The position numbers and the translations under genes are program-made. From positions 1-40,890 of the forward strand of contig JAIPHJ010000015.1 in assembly GCA_021735245.1 (NCBI GenBank): 40,890 nucleotides of DNA. Direction: 5' to 3'. The notes below the pieces were generated by a model that did no database searches, was not told where the DNA came from, and worked only from the letters and a program-made list of their open reading frames with translations. Shown one piece after another: positions 24,778 to 34,243 of this stretch. How positions within the stretch are numbered: position 1 is the stretch's first letter; every line of letters starts with the position of its first letter. This stretch comes from Candidatus Bipolaricaulota bacterium. Lineage in GTDB: Bacteria; Bipolaricaulota; Bipolaricaulia; M55B111.

Positions 24778-27621
24778 TTATTGGGAGACGAAAATAGTCT
24801 TTACGGTTCTGTTCTTCAGGCCGTTTTTATCCGTGACCGTAAGGCTCACTTCCCATTCACCCGACTTGGGTAACTCAAGCCTTACTTTCTCTCCACTCTT
24901 ATTTATTTCCCTTTCACCGTGTGTCAGCACCCACTCGTAAGCCTCTATCTCAGTCTCAATTGCCGTACTCTCGGATCCGTCCAGCAGTATTTCCTGCCCC
25001 ACATCTGGCTCAGCAGGGCTGTAAGAGAATTTAGCCGTGGGAGGACCAAAAGTAACCTCAACGGGTCGGGGCTTCTGGTATACGCCAAACCCCACCTCGG
25101 TTCGCCCGTATTTCTCCGTTTTCACGCTAACCCTAGCAGGAGTAGTGGACTCGTATCTTTCCGGCAGGGTTTCTTCCTGTAACTTCAACTTATATGTTCC
25201 GGGGGTCAGGTCGGCCACGAACCTCCCGTTTGACCCGGAGCGGAGGGTTCTTTTTTTGCCCTGACCTGTAATTAGTATTTCTATTCCTCCCATACCTCGT
25301 TCACCCTGATCCCTTTTTCTGTTTTCATTCTGGTCTTCGAATACCAGTCCCCTTATCCAGGAACGAGGCTGCAGTGGAATCTCCACCACCGATCTTTCTC
25401 CGGCTTTAACCCGCACCGGCATAGGAATTTCAATAGTCGGCTTTAAGCCTGTCTTTATTTCTTCGATCCGCACCTGGTACTCTCCGGGTGAAACAGGTGG
25501 GAATGCAAATTTGCCAGTATCTCCGCTCAACGCACTCTGATTACCGAGACTTAGTAACGCTCTATCAACTCCTTTCTCTCCCTCGTCTTTCCGACCATTA
25601 CCGTTCTCGTCCACGAACAGCCAGCCTTTGACCTGACCTTTTGTTGGTCCAGCAAAACGGAACAAGCCCGGAAAGGAAGCAGTAAAGGAAAGTGAAAAAC
25701 TATCTTGCTGGGCAAGGGACTTGGAAAACGCCAGGTTAATAGAAAGATCTTCTGCGCTTGTTTCTGAGACATTAATTCGGGCTATAGTGTCAGTAGCCCC
25801 CTTCGACAAAGAAAAAGTCGGAGAAAGCGGAGCATCTGGGAAGCTAGAAGTAAGAGTAAAAGTATTGCTTAAGCTATCGTAAAACGTCCCGAAAGTTCTT
25901 TCAAATGAAGTACTAATCGTGTGTTCGGATTCACTCAGTTCGAAATCTACGCTGGCATTGATAGACTGAGTATTTATCTCCGTGTCTACTACCCGATCAA
26001 GCGTTGCGGTGAACCTCCCGCCAATCGACCATCCAAAGGTCTCCCCGCCACTCAAGGAGCCCGAGAAGGTTCGGGAAACCAGGTCGGTGCTCCGGGGTTC
26101 GTCGTCGCTGGTCCTCTCCGTCCAGCTTAACGAAAAGTTTGAATCAATATCCTCGCCCATTTCTATCGAAGTTGACGCGGAAAAACTGTTATCGGTGCTG
26201 TGATAGCTAGTTGCACCTTCTCCGATCCTAGTTCGGCTATAGTCCCAGTTAAAAGTCGAGGTGAATTCTTCTTCCCAATCTATATTCACGCTATATTCCT
26301 GGCTGGGTAACTGGTTAGGATAACCAGAGCTTATATTCACGAAGGAGGGGTAAACCTCTATACGCTCTCCCGCAAGTTCCATTCCGGCCTCTATTATCGT
26401 GCCGGACTCGTCGTTTGCTTCTGCCGTGGTGATCAATCCGTCCAACACCTGACCGGTACTAAACTCGTAAACTCCCTGAAGCTCCGCAAAAGAAAACCCG
26501 TCCGTTTCGTCCGTCGCAACCACACCCCGGACGTCCCAGTAATCGCCCTCCTGCTCCAGGGAAATTGCTTTTGCTTCTTCCGTGAATAGTATTCTTCCCC
26601 TGGATTCACTAAAATCCCCGATAAACAGGGGACTACCACTTACCCCGAGATAGGAACCCGATATAGACGAACTATCAAGGGAAAACCCCCAATTTTCCCG
26701 CATCACGCGAAGACTACCTCCGTTGAACCCTTCTATATCAAAACTCAGGCTGGAGGAAATCTCGCCCACGTTGGGAATGTCCCCTTTTCCACCAAAGTAG
26801 AAAGTCGGGTCTCCTTCCTGGTTTACGCTCGTGTCGAAGGTGGTGTACCATGTCGGGTACAGGGCATCGGGAACTTTCTCCGGCGGAGGAGGAGCAAGGC
26901 TCCCGGTACTCGTAAGAGTCCTTTCAAGTCCGGGCCTTTTGGTCGAGGTCAGGGTGATGTCGACTCTATACCTTTCACCGGATCTAGCCCCTTCGGGCAC
27001 GGAAAAAGATACCGTTACGGCCTTTGATTGGCCGGGCAGAAGCTGGACTTTTTCTTCTTCCACCGTGTAGTCCCAGTTTTCCTCAACGGTTATCTCGATT
27101 TCGTAGGTATCCGTCAGGTTACCGGTATTCGTTATTTCGATTCTTCCTTCGCCGGAGGTCCCGGGTCCAACCCTTGGTGGCTCTTTTACCCAGTCTACTT
27201 CAACGCTCGGCACCGACTTCACTTGAATATAGGTTGTCGTGGTGGCTTTTTCCTTTCCTGTCGTCGATTCCGCTTTCATGGTTACCTCGTACTCTCCAGC
27301 TTTTGCGTCGTCGGGCACGTTTATATTCGCGAACACTGGCTTGCTCTGGTTGGGGTCCAGGCTGACCCCGTCCGTCACGGGTAGACTGCTCCAGCCTTCC
27401 GGTAGTTCCAAAGTAAGCTCATAAGTATCCGAAGATGATCCTTCGTTCTTAAAAGTAAAAACGTGGGTTACAAGCTCACCTGGATCGGCAATTTTGAACC
27501 CAGTGGATGTAATAGATACATCAGAAGCTCTTCCCGGGATGCTCGGGGCGAGAGCCACCAGGAAGAGAGAAATAAATAAGGATGAGAGGAGGAATGAACA
27601 TAGTAAATTATCTATTTTCAT
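24778..27621 (-). CDS. Usher-like outer-membrane protein with NEW3, SdrD-B and PKD domains
   Basis: 947 aa. Seen: a signal peptide (to about residue 32); two NEW3/alpha-galactosidase-associated Ig-type domains (about 35-130 and 145-245); a long beta-barrel-like section (about 255-660) of alternating strands; two SdrD-B-like domains opening with F-V/E-D-E/Q-N-x-N-x-x-x-D-x-G-E-x-G (about 665-745 and 765-850); and a C-terminal PKD domain (about 865-947). A barrel followed by Ig-like domains of the D-E-N-G-N-G-x-x-D-x-G-E type is the layout of alternative (CS1-like) fimbrial ushers. With the chaperone upstream and pilin-like and adhesin genes beyond, export of surface fibres is a plausible role, by inference. 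N- and C-terminal domain calls are firmer than the usher call. Confidence 0.65.
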   Translation of the reverse strand: MKIDNLLCSFLLSSLFISLFLVALAPSIPGRASDVSITSTGFKIADPGELVTHVFTFKNEGSSSDTYELTLELPEGWSSLPVTDGVSLDPNQSKPVFANINVPDDAKAGEYEVTMKAESTTGKEKATTTTYIQVKSVPSVEVDWVKEPPRVGPGTSGEGRIEITNTGNLTDTYEIEITVEENWDYTVEEEKVQLLPGQSKAVTVSFSVPEGARSGERYRVDITLTSTKRPGLERTLTSTGSLAPPPPEKVPDALYPTWYTTFDTSVNQEGDPTFYFGGKGDIPNVGEISSSLSFDIEGFNGGSLRVMRENWGFSLDSSSISGSYLGVSGSPLFIGDFSESRGRILFTEEAKAISLEQEGDYWDVRGVVATDETDGFSFAELQGVYEFSTGQVLDGLITTAEANDESGTIIEAGMELAGERIEVYPSFVNISSGYPNQLPSQEYSVNIDWEEEFTSTFNWDYSRTRIGEGATSYHSTDNSFSASTSIEMGEDIDSNFSLSWTERTSDDEPRSTDLVSRTFSGSLSGGETFGWSIGGRFTATLDRVVDTEINTQSINASVDFELSESEHTISTSFERTFGTFYDSLSNTFTLTSSFPDAPLSPTFSLSKGATDTIARINVSETSAEDLSINLAFSKSLAQQDSFSLSFTASFPGLFRFAGPTKGQVKGWLFVDENGNGRKDEGEKGVDRALLSLGNQSALSGDTGKFAFPPVSPGEYQVRIEEIKTGLKPTIEIPMPVRVKAGERSVVEIPLQPRSWIRGLVFEDQNENRKRDQGERGMGGIEILITGQGKKRTLRSGSNGRFVADLTPGTYKLKLQEETLPERYESTTPARVSVKTEKYGRTEVGFGVYQKPRPVEVTFGPPTAKFSYSPAEPDVGQEILLDGSESTAIETEIEAYEWVLTHGEREINKSGEKVRLELPKSGEWEVSLTVTDKNGLKNRTVKTIFVSQ

Positions 27622-27947
27622 GTCTTTTACCAGGACTCCGGGTTTTTTAGAGGGCCCACTTAAACAATATTATCACTAGGTTGATATGTTAGCTTAAAGC
27701 CGGCACTATAGAAATGAAGTTCGGAGCCATTAAAAGGTGATGTTTGTACGTTAAAAAGATGTAATTCGAGCAGGGCTATGTACTCAATTATTAACTTAAA
27801 CTTGCCTCCTTCAATATTGTCAAAGCTGACCAAACATAGACCGGCAAGCCTCCCGTTCTTGGAAGTAACGAAACCTATTTATTAAACATTATACCCACAG
27901 GTGTTCTTATAACTTTAATGGCTAAATTATTCATGGTCAGCCAGTCC
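27622..27947. other. 326-bp gap upstream of the usher-like gene
   Basis: No gene. On the minus strand a TTGACA (near 27825) and a GGGTATAATG (near 27893) are possible promoter parts, but neither has a convincing partner box. The usher-like gene may have its own promoter. Confidence 0.4.
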
Positions 27948-28769
27948 CTATTCTCCCTCGCTTTCGGGGATCTCAATAGGCAGCCCGCCCTGAATCAACC
28001 GATCACCGCCAAAATCCATTGTAGCTATAGCATAATATTGGCCCGGTTCTAAGTTGCTCTCAATTTCGTCCCCTCCGACGTTTATTATATGTTTTTCTCC
28101 TGGAAGAGTGGGGAATTTACCAATTTCGAACTCTTTTATCGTCTCCCCCTGAAGATCTCTTATCTCCACCCGGCCAGTGGTCTGAAGATGAGCTATACCG
28201 TCATTTCGAAAACTCACGGATAATTTTAAAGGAGAACTTTTTTCGAGCTCAATGTCGGTAATTTTTGCGCTTTTGATCCTGTTTTGGGGGTCTTTCTGTA
28301 AAATTTTTATTGCATAACTTACGGAGATTCTGGTTGTAACAGGTTGATCTTCCTCTACCGACTGCGTCTCTTCGGAAGCCAAAATCAGGGCCCAGTGATC
28401 TCCCGACGTATCTTCAGGGACCGCCAGCTCCACCGTAACATCCCGTCGTTCACCCGGCTCCAGTGACAGGGACGTTGGTGAGTACAATATCCAGTCAGCA
28501 CAGGATCTTTCTAGGGCACCGGGGTTTTTTATCTGGAGGCTTCCGGAAGGAGTTCTCCCCCAGTCCATGAGCTTCAGGTTTATCTGGGCTGGTTCCTCGC
28601 CGGTATTGTGGAGCGAAATTGTTTCCGTCGTAGATTTTCCCGGTGGAAGTTCCACTATCAAACTTAGCGGTGCCACTGCCAGCTTGGCACTCATTGAAAG
28701 TGAAATTAAGAGAAGGGACAAAATTAATGAGAACGAAATAAGTGCAGATTTGTGTTTTCTAGTTAGCAT
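27948..28769 (-). CDS. Periplasmic pilus-chaperone-like protein (PapD/DUF916-like)
   Basis: 273 aa. Seen: a signal segment (residues about 8-30); then an Ig-like domain with L-S-L-I-V-E-L-P-P-G-K-S, N-T-G-E-E-P and a D-W...S-L-E-P-G-E-R-R-D-V-T-V-E-L-A-V-P run followed by W-A-L-I-L-A-S; and a second beta domain ending near residue 265. This pattern is shared by fimbrial chaperones and by DUF916-type cell-surface proteins. It lies between the usher-like gene and two large adhesin-like genes, supporting a role in delivering fibre subunits. GAGGGG ribosome site. The exact family was not tested. Confidence 0.65.
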   Translation of the reverse strand: MLTRKHKSALISFSLILSLLLISLSMSAKLAVAPLSLIVELPPGKSTTETISLHNTGEEPAQINLKLMDWGRTPSGSLQIKNPGALERSCADWILYSPTSLSLEPGERRDVTVELAVPEDTSGDHWALILASEETQSVEEDQPVTTRISVSYAIKILQKDPQNRIKSAKITDIELEKSSPLKLSVSFRNDGIAHLQTTGRVEIRDLQGETIKEFEIGKFPTLPGEKHIINVGGDEIESNLEPGQYYAIATMDFGGDRLIQGGLPIEIPESEGE

Positions 28770-28950
28770 TTTTTAGCCCCTCTTTTTTGATCTTGTTACA
28801 ATATTTCGTCAGCAATAAGAAATAAAATCGTAAGCCCTAATTTATTTTCGCATCAAAGTTCAGTCTCTTTCTAGCTTTACAGATAATCTCTCTCCCAACC
28901 TTGGTCTTTGATATTATAGTTCGTCATCTCGAAATTTCCCAATTCCAGGG

Positions 28951-30450
28951 CTATGTAGTATCCTCCGAAACCGTAAAGTTTACGGTAAAAGTCAATACGT
29001 CTTCCGCAGAATAATCCTCGACCAGTTTTTGAGGGTCGACAAGAAGATCGTACTTTTGGGTAAAATCACCATCTCCTTGGGTGAGAACACCACCAAAATC
29101 ACCTTCGGCTCTGAGTTCGAGCGTTCCGCTACCATCGCGGGGGATGTATCTTTCACTGATGTCTCCCCCGTGATTTTTAGCGCTGTCCAATATAAGTGGG
29201 TCTTTCTGTAAAGATGCCGGACTGGCTTGTCCAAGATCAACAGTATAATCCACGCTTACGTCGTAATCTGGAGGATAGGCAAAAGTTACCTCCAGAGAGT
29301 CATAAGTTGATCCAGAAACTGGTTCAAACTTTAACTTATCTAAATCACCGGAATTCCACTTATCCAAGTTGTCTTCCTGAGTAATCTCAGCTTGTAGTTC
29401 AGAAGGACTAACGGAAAAATCTATTCCAAAATAATGACTGGGATCAGAAATGCTGTAAGAACTATCTCCATAATCATAATTCGCTTCAGCTTCGTTTGAA
29501 TATTGTCCAATTTGAGCCGTAGCCGCTACATATTCATCTGAATATTTGCAGGTAGTAGAGGTGCCTGGGTCTAGGTCAACGTTACAAACTTCTTTGTCAT
29601 TAGTAGTGTCATCACCCATATTGTCAATCACGGTAATACCGTCAACTGCAACGCTACCTTCGTTCTTGACTTCGTATATCCACTCTATAGTCTGACCAAC
29701 ATCTATCATAGGCCCCGGTGGATCATCAGCTTTTTGAATAGAGTTGGTATCGCCCATTACTCCAGTTTTTTTCTCAAGCTTAATACTCGGGTTCGTTCCT
29801 TCCTCACAATTAGTAATATTATCTGCATCATAACAATCATCTTTGCCATTGCCGCCATCTATATAGTTATCTCCAGACCCCCCTCCTATATCGTCCTTGG
29901 CATTGTTCCCGTATAAGCAATCACTACCTGGTCCTCCGTCTATCGTATCTTTCCCGTTGTTACCTTCAATTACATCGTCCCCCTCGTTTCCATCTAATTT
30001 ATCATCGTTGTTTCCCCCACAAATATAGTCATCCCCGAGGCCTCCGTAAATTTCGTCCGCACCTGATCCTCCAGCTTCGTCAGATTCACCGCAAATAATG
30101 TCATCTCCACCCTCCCCTTCTATTATGTCACCTTTCTTTGTACCAATTATGAGATCATTCCCTTCTGTGCCTTTTATAGTGTTGGTCCCGGAAACATAAC
30201 TATCTCCGTCTTTTGGGCCACCGCGAATTGTGTAATTATTCGGACTCCCCTCAACCCAAATAGTAGTTGTCGTTACGGGAAGTGTCGTATCATTTGGGCA
30301 GGAGCTAACATCTCCTTCTGGACAGGTGCAAGAAGGGGTTTGTACTTGACCAGCATACGCTGGAATTGAAAGAGAAATAGTAACAACCAGAAAGAACGAA
30401 AAGAGGACCAGGAAGGTTTCTAACCGACGTTCAGTGATATTTTCTTTCAT
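28951..30450 (-). CDS. Secreted RTX-repeat/DUF11 adhesin-like protein
   Basis: 499 aa. Seen: a signal peptide (ending near A-Y-A-G); a block of hemolysin-type calcium-binding nonapeptides (G-G-x-G-D-D-x-I type, residues about 88-205); a DUF11-like conserved-repeat domain (about 225-340, with P-G-x-x-I-D-V-G-Q-T-I-E-W); and a C-terminal domain (about 345-499) that begins with A-E-I-T-Q-E-D-N...W-N-S-G-D. That opening resembles the pilin-like protein at 33175 (A-E-I-T-Q-A-D-N...W-N-T-N-D), suggesting an exchangeable fibre-joining domain. AGAGGAG ribosome site, ATG start. No proteolytic or toxin domain is present. Confidence 0.7.
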   Translation of the reverse strand: MKENITERRLETFLVLFSFFLVVTISLSIPAYAGQVQTPSCTCPEGDVSSCPNDTTLPVTTTTIWVEGSPNNYTIRGGPKDGDSYVSGTNTIKGTEGNDLIIGTKKGDIIEGEGGDDIICGESDEAGGSGADEIYGGLGDDYICGGNNDDKLDGNEGDDVIEGNNGKDTIDGGPGSDCLYGNNAKDDIGGGSGDNYIDGGNGKDDCYDADNITNCEEGTNPSIKLEKKTGVMGDTNSIQKADDPPGPMIDVGQTIEWIYEVKNEGSVAVDGITVIDNMGDDTTNDKEVCNVDLDPGTSTTCKYSDEYVAATAQIGQYSNEAEANYDYGDSSYSISDPSHYFGIDFSVSPSELQAEITQEDNLDKWNSGDLDKLKFEPVSGSTYDSLEVTFAYPPDYDVSVDYTVDLGQASPASLQKDPLILDSAKNHGGDISERYIPRDGSGTLELRAEGDFGGVLTQGDGDFTQKYDLLVDPQKLVEDYSAEDVLTFTVNFTVSEDTT

Positions 30451-30526
30451 TTTTCTCCTCTGTGTCAGGGGAAAATGTGATATTTAATTCTAAACCTATT
30501 AAACATACCATGAGCTCTATCCTCTT

Positions 30527-33019
30527 TTAAAAATCACTCTTATTTCCTTCTATGCTGATCAAGCTGAAAAAATCGTCGGAAAATTTTTCTAGATCCATCC
30601 CCTGGCCCGAGTCCAGTTCCGAGACAAACGGAATATACCCTTTTCCACACCACTGAGCCCCTTCAGATTGACCTGGCAAAGTCAGCGGTGTCAATTCACC
30701 TTTACCCTGTATTTGCTTAAAGATCGTTTTACCCTCAAAACCTTGTGCATAAATTGAGGCTTCTGTATTCGCTTCACCTTCCGAGCCCCCCTTTCCACCC
30801 AGACTCGAGTTCGCTTTTCTCCCTATAAAAAGTTGACCGAAATTCGGTTCTAGGTCAAACTTGGCAGTACCCAGGAAACGGTATCTCGGTTTTATGGTAC
30901 CGGATTCAAACCGGGAGGAAAAGTCTTCGCCAATGCTTTCTGAAGATAATTGATCTTTTGATCTCTCTCCTATCATTACCCAATTTAACCCATCATCTAT
31001 TTCCTTTTCTTTATTACCCCCGTTACCTGATTCCCTGGTATTCCTTGAAGAAAAAACAAGGGGAAAGATACCGGGCTCGAGTTCGTTTATCCTCTTTATC
31101 CATCGTTCCCATCTATCTACATAAACATCCTGTTTGCATTCGGATTGCAATAAAACTACAGTCCGATCACCTAAAAGCTCAGTATCGGGATCATCCGATA
31201 GTACAATAGGCCCATTATTCCGAACTAAATAGGCACGGTTGCCGATATAGCCCAGATCATCGGGGATCTCCTCCTTTCTGAAGCTAGCCCAATACGAGAT
31301 AAACAGGCTTCCTCCGGGAGCGATAGAAGGAAGGTTTACGCTGAATACCCCGGTCTCTTCGTCGAACTGGTGAGAAATAGGGTTCCCCCCGAGCTTGACG
31401 GATTCCAGGTTAAGGACCAGGTGTTTGTCGACGGGATTTACTAATCTTGGACTGACTATTGTCTCGTCAGAAGTATTTTCGATACTTATGCCAAATTTGA
31501 TCGCAGTTCCTTTCTCGGCAAACCTTATTTCCGACCGTTCTGACTTTGCATTCTGTTCACAGTTTTCACATTTAGCATTTTCCTCGGATGGCTTTCCGGC
31601 ACTCTCTTTGGAAAGTACAGATTTTTCGAGTTTCAAACTGATCTGGGAGGAATTGATTCTCGCTACATTGAAATTTCTACCTTTTGGCGTTTGTGTCCAC
31701 GTAGAATCGTCGATAAAAGGCGTATCCGGATCGTTTGTGACGGAAGTCGGGTAATTGCTGGAGTATACAATTCCCTGTCCGCCAATATGCCCTATATTAT
31801 CAGGTAAAGCCTCACTTACCTTAGCTTTATACTTAAGGCCAAGAGGAAACTTGATATTATTTTCTCCCTGAAAATCCCCAGTTATAAGCTTAGTTTTTCC
31901 AACTTTTGTTAATTTAGCCTCCCCAGCACTGACGGCTAAAGAATCTTTGATAATTTTTAAATGAGGGCTTATTGGTTCCAGATATCTCACTTTCTCTGGA
32001 GCACTCCCCTCGACACTATCAATAACTACCTCGTACTGGATTACGTCACCGGAGTTGGCAAGGCCGTTCCCGTTTTTATCCACGGATAGTTCATCGGTTT
32101 TAACGGCATTTAACAGTGGTATCCCCGGGGGGCAGATAGGGGTGCAGGATTCCTCTGTGCCTTCTACTTCGCCGGCGGCGCCCGCTTGTTCGCTTTCTTC
32201 TTCTCCCCCACCTCCGCCGCCAGCAGGGGGGTCGTCGTTCAATATGTTGCCTGTTCCTTCGCCATTGAGTATGACTGCAGGACCTGAAGCGTTCTCCAGA
32301 ATCACCCTAAAAGTCTCAGTCGATTCGAAATTTGTATCTTCTAGAGTATCGATGGTGATAACCTTCTCAGTTTCACCGGGTTGAAATGTTAGCGTAAGCG
32401 GGGAGGTTTCGAGAATTCCCTCGTAATCCTCTCCACTAACTGCTGTATCGTCTCTTGTATAGTACTGAAGTGTAACGGTTTCCTGAACAGGATTAGACAG
32501 GTTAACCGAGAATTCCATCGGATTCCCTTCGTACTGGGTATCGTTCCCTATAATAATCGAGGTGGGATTGCTGTCGTCATCGGCTATAATTCCTACTCCT
32601 TGTCCGTCATCGATTTTGGCCGGTCCCTGGGGATTGGACAGATTGACGAAAAACGTCTTGTCCGGTTCAGGGTCTGAGTCTTCCAGAGTGGGAACGGAAA
32701 TAGTAGAAGTCGTTTCACCGGGCTGAAAGGTTACGATACCGCTAATGGTAGAGTAGTCCTCACCGGCAATGGCCGTGCCGTCCACTGTTGCATAATCTAC
32801 GGTTACCGTTTCATCGGCTTCTCCTGAAAGGGAAACAGTGAATACCGCTGTCTCGCCCTCGATAACCGAAGCATCATCAATACTTATCTGCCGGTTGACG
32901 ACAAAAGTTAGAGTGGCTTCCACTTTCCCTTGTGTATCGGCTTCGACGTTATTTGGCAAACTAAGGCTAACGGTTAAAACAAATAACAAAACAGATACCC
33001 AGATTATTAATCGTCTCAT
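30527..33019 (-). CDS. Large Calx-beta/DUF11 surface protein
   Basis: 830 aa, a probable adhesin or fibre tip. Seen: a signal peptide (about 1-28); two Calx-beta domains (about 36-145 and 150-262) with the D-Y-x-x-x-x-G-x-x-x-F-x-P-G-E-T signatures; a glycine/glutamate linker (about 265-285); two DUF11-like domains (about 300-440 and 470-625), each ending D-N/D-L-G-x-I-G...D-D-P-D-T; and a C-terminal region of ~200 residues I do not recognise. Four cysteines cluster in a C-x-x-C pattern near residues 490-495 and at other places. It lies 155 bases after the pilin-like gene in the same direction. GAGG ribosome site. Confidence 0.75.
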   Translation of the reverse strand: MRRLIIWVSVLLFVLTVSLSLPNNVEADTQGKVEATLTFVVNRQISIDDASVIEGETAVFTVSLSGEADETVTVDYATVDGTAIAGEDYSTISGIVTFQPGETTSTISVPTLEDSDPEPDKTFFVNLSNPQGPAKIDDGQGVGIIADDDSNPTSIIIGNDTQYEGNPMEFSVNLSNPVQETVTLQYYTRDDTAVSGEDYEGILETSPLTLTFQPGETEKVITIDTLEDTNFESTETFRVILENASGPAVILNGEGTGNILNDDPPAGGGGGGEEESEQAGAAGEVEGTEESCTPICPPGIPLLNAVKTDELSVDKNGNGLANSGDVIQYEVVIDSVEGSAPEKVRYLEPISPHLKIIKDSLAVSAGEAKLTKVGKTKLITGDFQGENNIKFPLGLKYKAKVSEALPDNIGHIGGQGIVYSSNYPTSVTNDPDTPFIDDSTWTQTPKGRNFNVARINSSQISLKLEKSVLSKESAGKPSEENAKCENCEQNAKSERSEIRFAEKGTAIKFGISIENTSDETIVSPRLVNPVDKHLVLNLESVKLGGNPISHQFDEETGVFSVNLPSIAPGGSLFISYWASFRKEEIPDDLGYIGNRAYLVRNNGPIVLSDDPDTELLGDRTVVLLQSECKQDVYVDRWERWIKRINELEPGIFPLVFSSRNTRESGNGGNKEKEIDDGLNWVMIGERSKDQLSSESIGEDFSSRFESGTIKPRYRFLGTAKFDLEPNFGQLFIGRKANSSLGGKGGSEGEANTEASIYAQGFEGKTIFKQIQGKGELTPLTLPGQSEGAQWCGKGYIPFVSELDSGQGMDLEKFSDDFFSLISIEGNKSDF

Positions 33020-33174
33020 TTATTATGGACCTCAGGATTTGCCTTATAGATTATGATTTACCCCTTAAATTGGTTTTGTGAAACCCCCCTAAATGCCCAT
33101 TATAGTACTGCAAAAATTTTTCATTTATCAAGATGCTTTCGGAGGCCAAATCCCTGACGAGTTATGGTCATGAA

Positions 33175-33768
33175 TTAGACGTCTTCATCAGTTACAGTAA
33201 TCCCCATTTCGTAAACCATAGAATCCCCAGACTCAAAGTCTAAATCCAATCCCGAAGGATCAATTTGCATATTATATGTTACTTGTTCACCGGGATACTC
33301 GATGTTATTGCTGCCTGTAAAATCACTTGTTAGGTCAACTTTTGGATCAAAGTTTCCACCGACGGTATACCAAGAAGTAAGTGAACAAGAGCTTTCGGAG
33401 CTACTGTTACATTGGATCTGTAAAGTGTTTGTGGTAGGGTTACCTTTTGAATTATCATCGGAGTCCTTCCAAGTTTCCGTATAATTATTTATTTGAATTG
33501 AATACGCGGAAAGTGTTATGAGATCAAGAGTAAAAGATCCAATGGATATGTTTGTTAAAGTATCATTAGTATTCCAGCTTTGGAGAGTAGTGCCGTTATC
33601 CGCTTGAGTAATTTCTGCCGTATTTCCAGTAGTAGTTACATCAATGTCGATTACATCAGTGATATCCAAAGTTGCATCGGCCGTTCCACTCGTTTCTGCC
33701 AATCCTGCCACCGAAAAAACAAGAACTACACTCAATAGTCCTACTAATAATACACTTAGCCTCTTCAT
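33175..33768 (-). CDS. Small secreted pilin-like structural protein
   Basis: 197 aa. Seen: a clean signal peptide (M-K-R-L-S start, cleavage near V-A-G-L-A-E-T); then beta-rich sequence with many Thr, Asn and Ser, two cysteines (C-N-S-S-S-E-S-S-C), and an end in D-S-M-V-Y-E-M-G-I-T-V-T. No known family recognised with certainty. Because its central A-E-I-T-Q-A-D-N...W-N-T-N-D region recurs in the C-terminal domain of 28951 and chaperone- and usher-like genes follow, it may be the major fibre subunit. The ATG at 33768 has a near-perfect AGGAGG 8 bases upstream; an upstream GTG (33777) overlaps that site and is less likely. Confidence 0.65.
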   Translation of the reverse strand: MKRLSVLLVGLLSVVLVFSVAGLAETSGTADATLDITDVIDIDVTTTGNTAEITQADNGTTLQSWNTNDTLTNISIGSFTLDLITLSAYSIQINNYTETWKDSDDNSKGNPTTNTLQIQCNSSSESSCSLTSWYTVGGNFDPKVDLTSDFTGSNNIEYPGEQVTYNMQIDPSGLDLDFESGDSMVYEMGITVTDEDV

Positions 33769-33817
33769 CAGAAGCACCTCCTAATGGTGATAATTAAAGA
33801 TTTAGATGTACAAGTAA

Positions 33818-34055
33818 GCATCCGGCAGCTCAGCCACCATCAGAAGTTGCGGTAGCTAGACAACCCACCCGGTTCAGGGATTTAGGTTTTATCGGTTCAA
33901 TATGTTAAACTCGATAAACCCTAAGAACTCAATGAACCCCATGAACCCTATGGACTCTTGGCTTTGTGCCTCCGGGTCGCCCCGGATTTACCTTTTCGTG
34001 CTTCTTAAGGCCGCAGCTTTGCGCGCCGCCCTTTCGGACGGTTTGCCTTTTAGAT
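33818..34055 (-). promoter_or_regulatory. Riboswitch 6: GEMM-I-like with tandem 5' halves and repeat-built P3
   Basis: Minus strand. The first 5' half (34055 to ~34011): AAAAGGCAAACCGTCC-GAAA-GGGCGGCGCGCAAAGC. The second 5' half (~33999 to 33955): GGTAAATCCGGG-GCGA-CCCGGAGGCACAAAGCC. Both have GNRA loops. Then follow 9-nt repeats and a 3' half, GGTGGCTGAGCTGCCGG (33820-33838). The 3' half contains AGCT, able to pair with the first 5' half, and GGCT, able to pair with the second. The pilin-like gene starts about 50 nt downstream. It is either a nested duplication or a degenerate element. Confidence 0.55.
33905..33953 (-). repeat. 9-nt repeat array in riboswitch 6
   Basis: Five units read on the minus strand, e.g. 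AGGGTTCAT, GGGGTTCAT, TGAGTTCTT, AGGGTTTAT. A more degenerate opposite arm (TTGAACCGATAAAACC and following) lies at about 33865-33903, so the array can fold back into a hairpin as at 20480-20568. Confidence 0.7.
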
Positions 34056-34243
34056 GCTCCTTTCGAGGCTTAAATTTAAAAGAACAGGTAAAAATTAATA
34101 AAATAAGTTAAATTGATTTTCGCGGGTGTGAAGCCCCTTTTTCCAGCAGTTAGTTATTTTTTCTCCCCCGAATTAAAGAACAATTCACCAGAAACTTCTA
34201 GTGCCCCTAAAAGTTACCGGGTCGTAGAAAGATAACTTTTCTA

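Noticed and set aside
33902-34111. Plus-strand open frame of 69 codons
   Set aside because: Again the 9-nt repeat array plus GEMM-like halves, read on the opposite strand.
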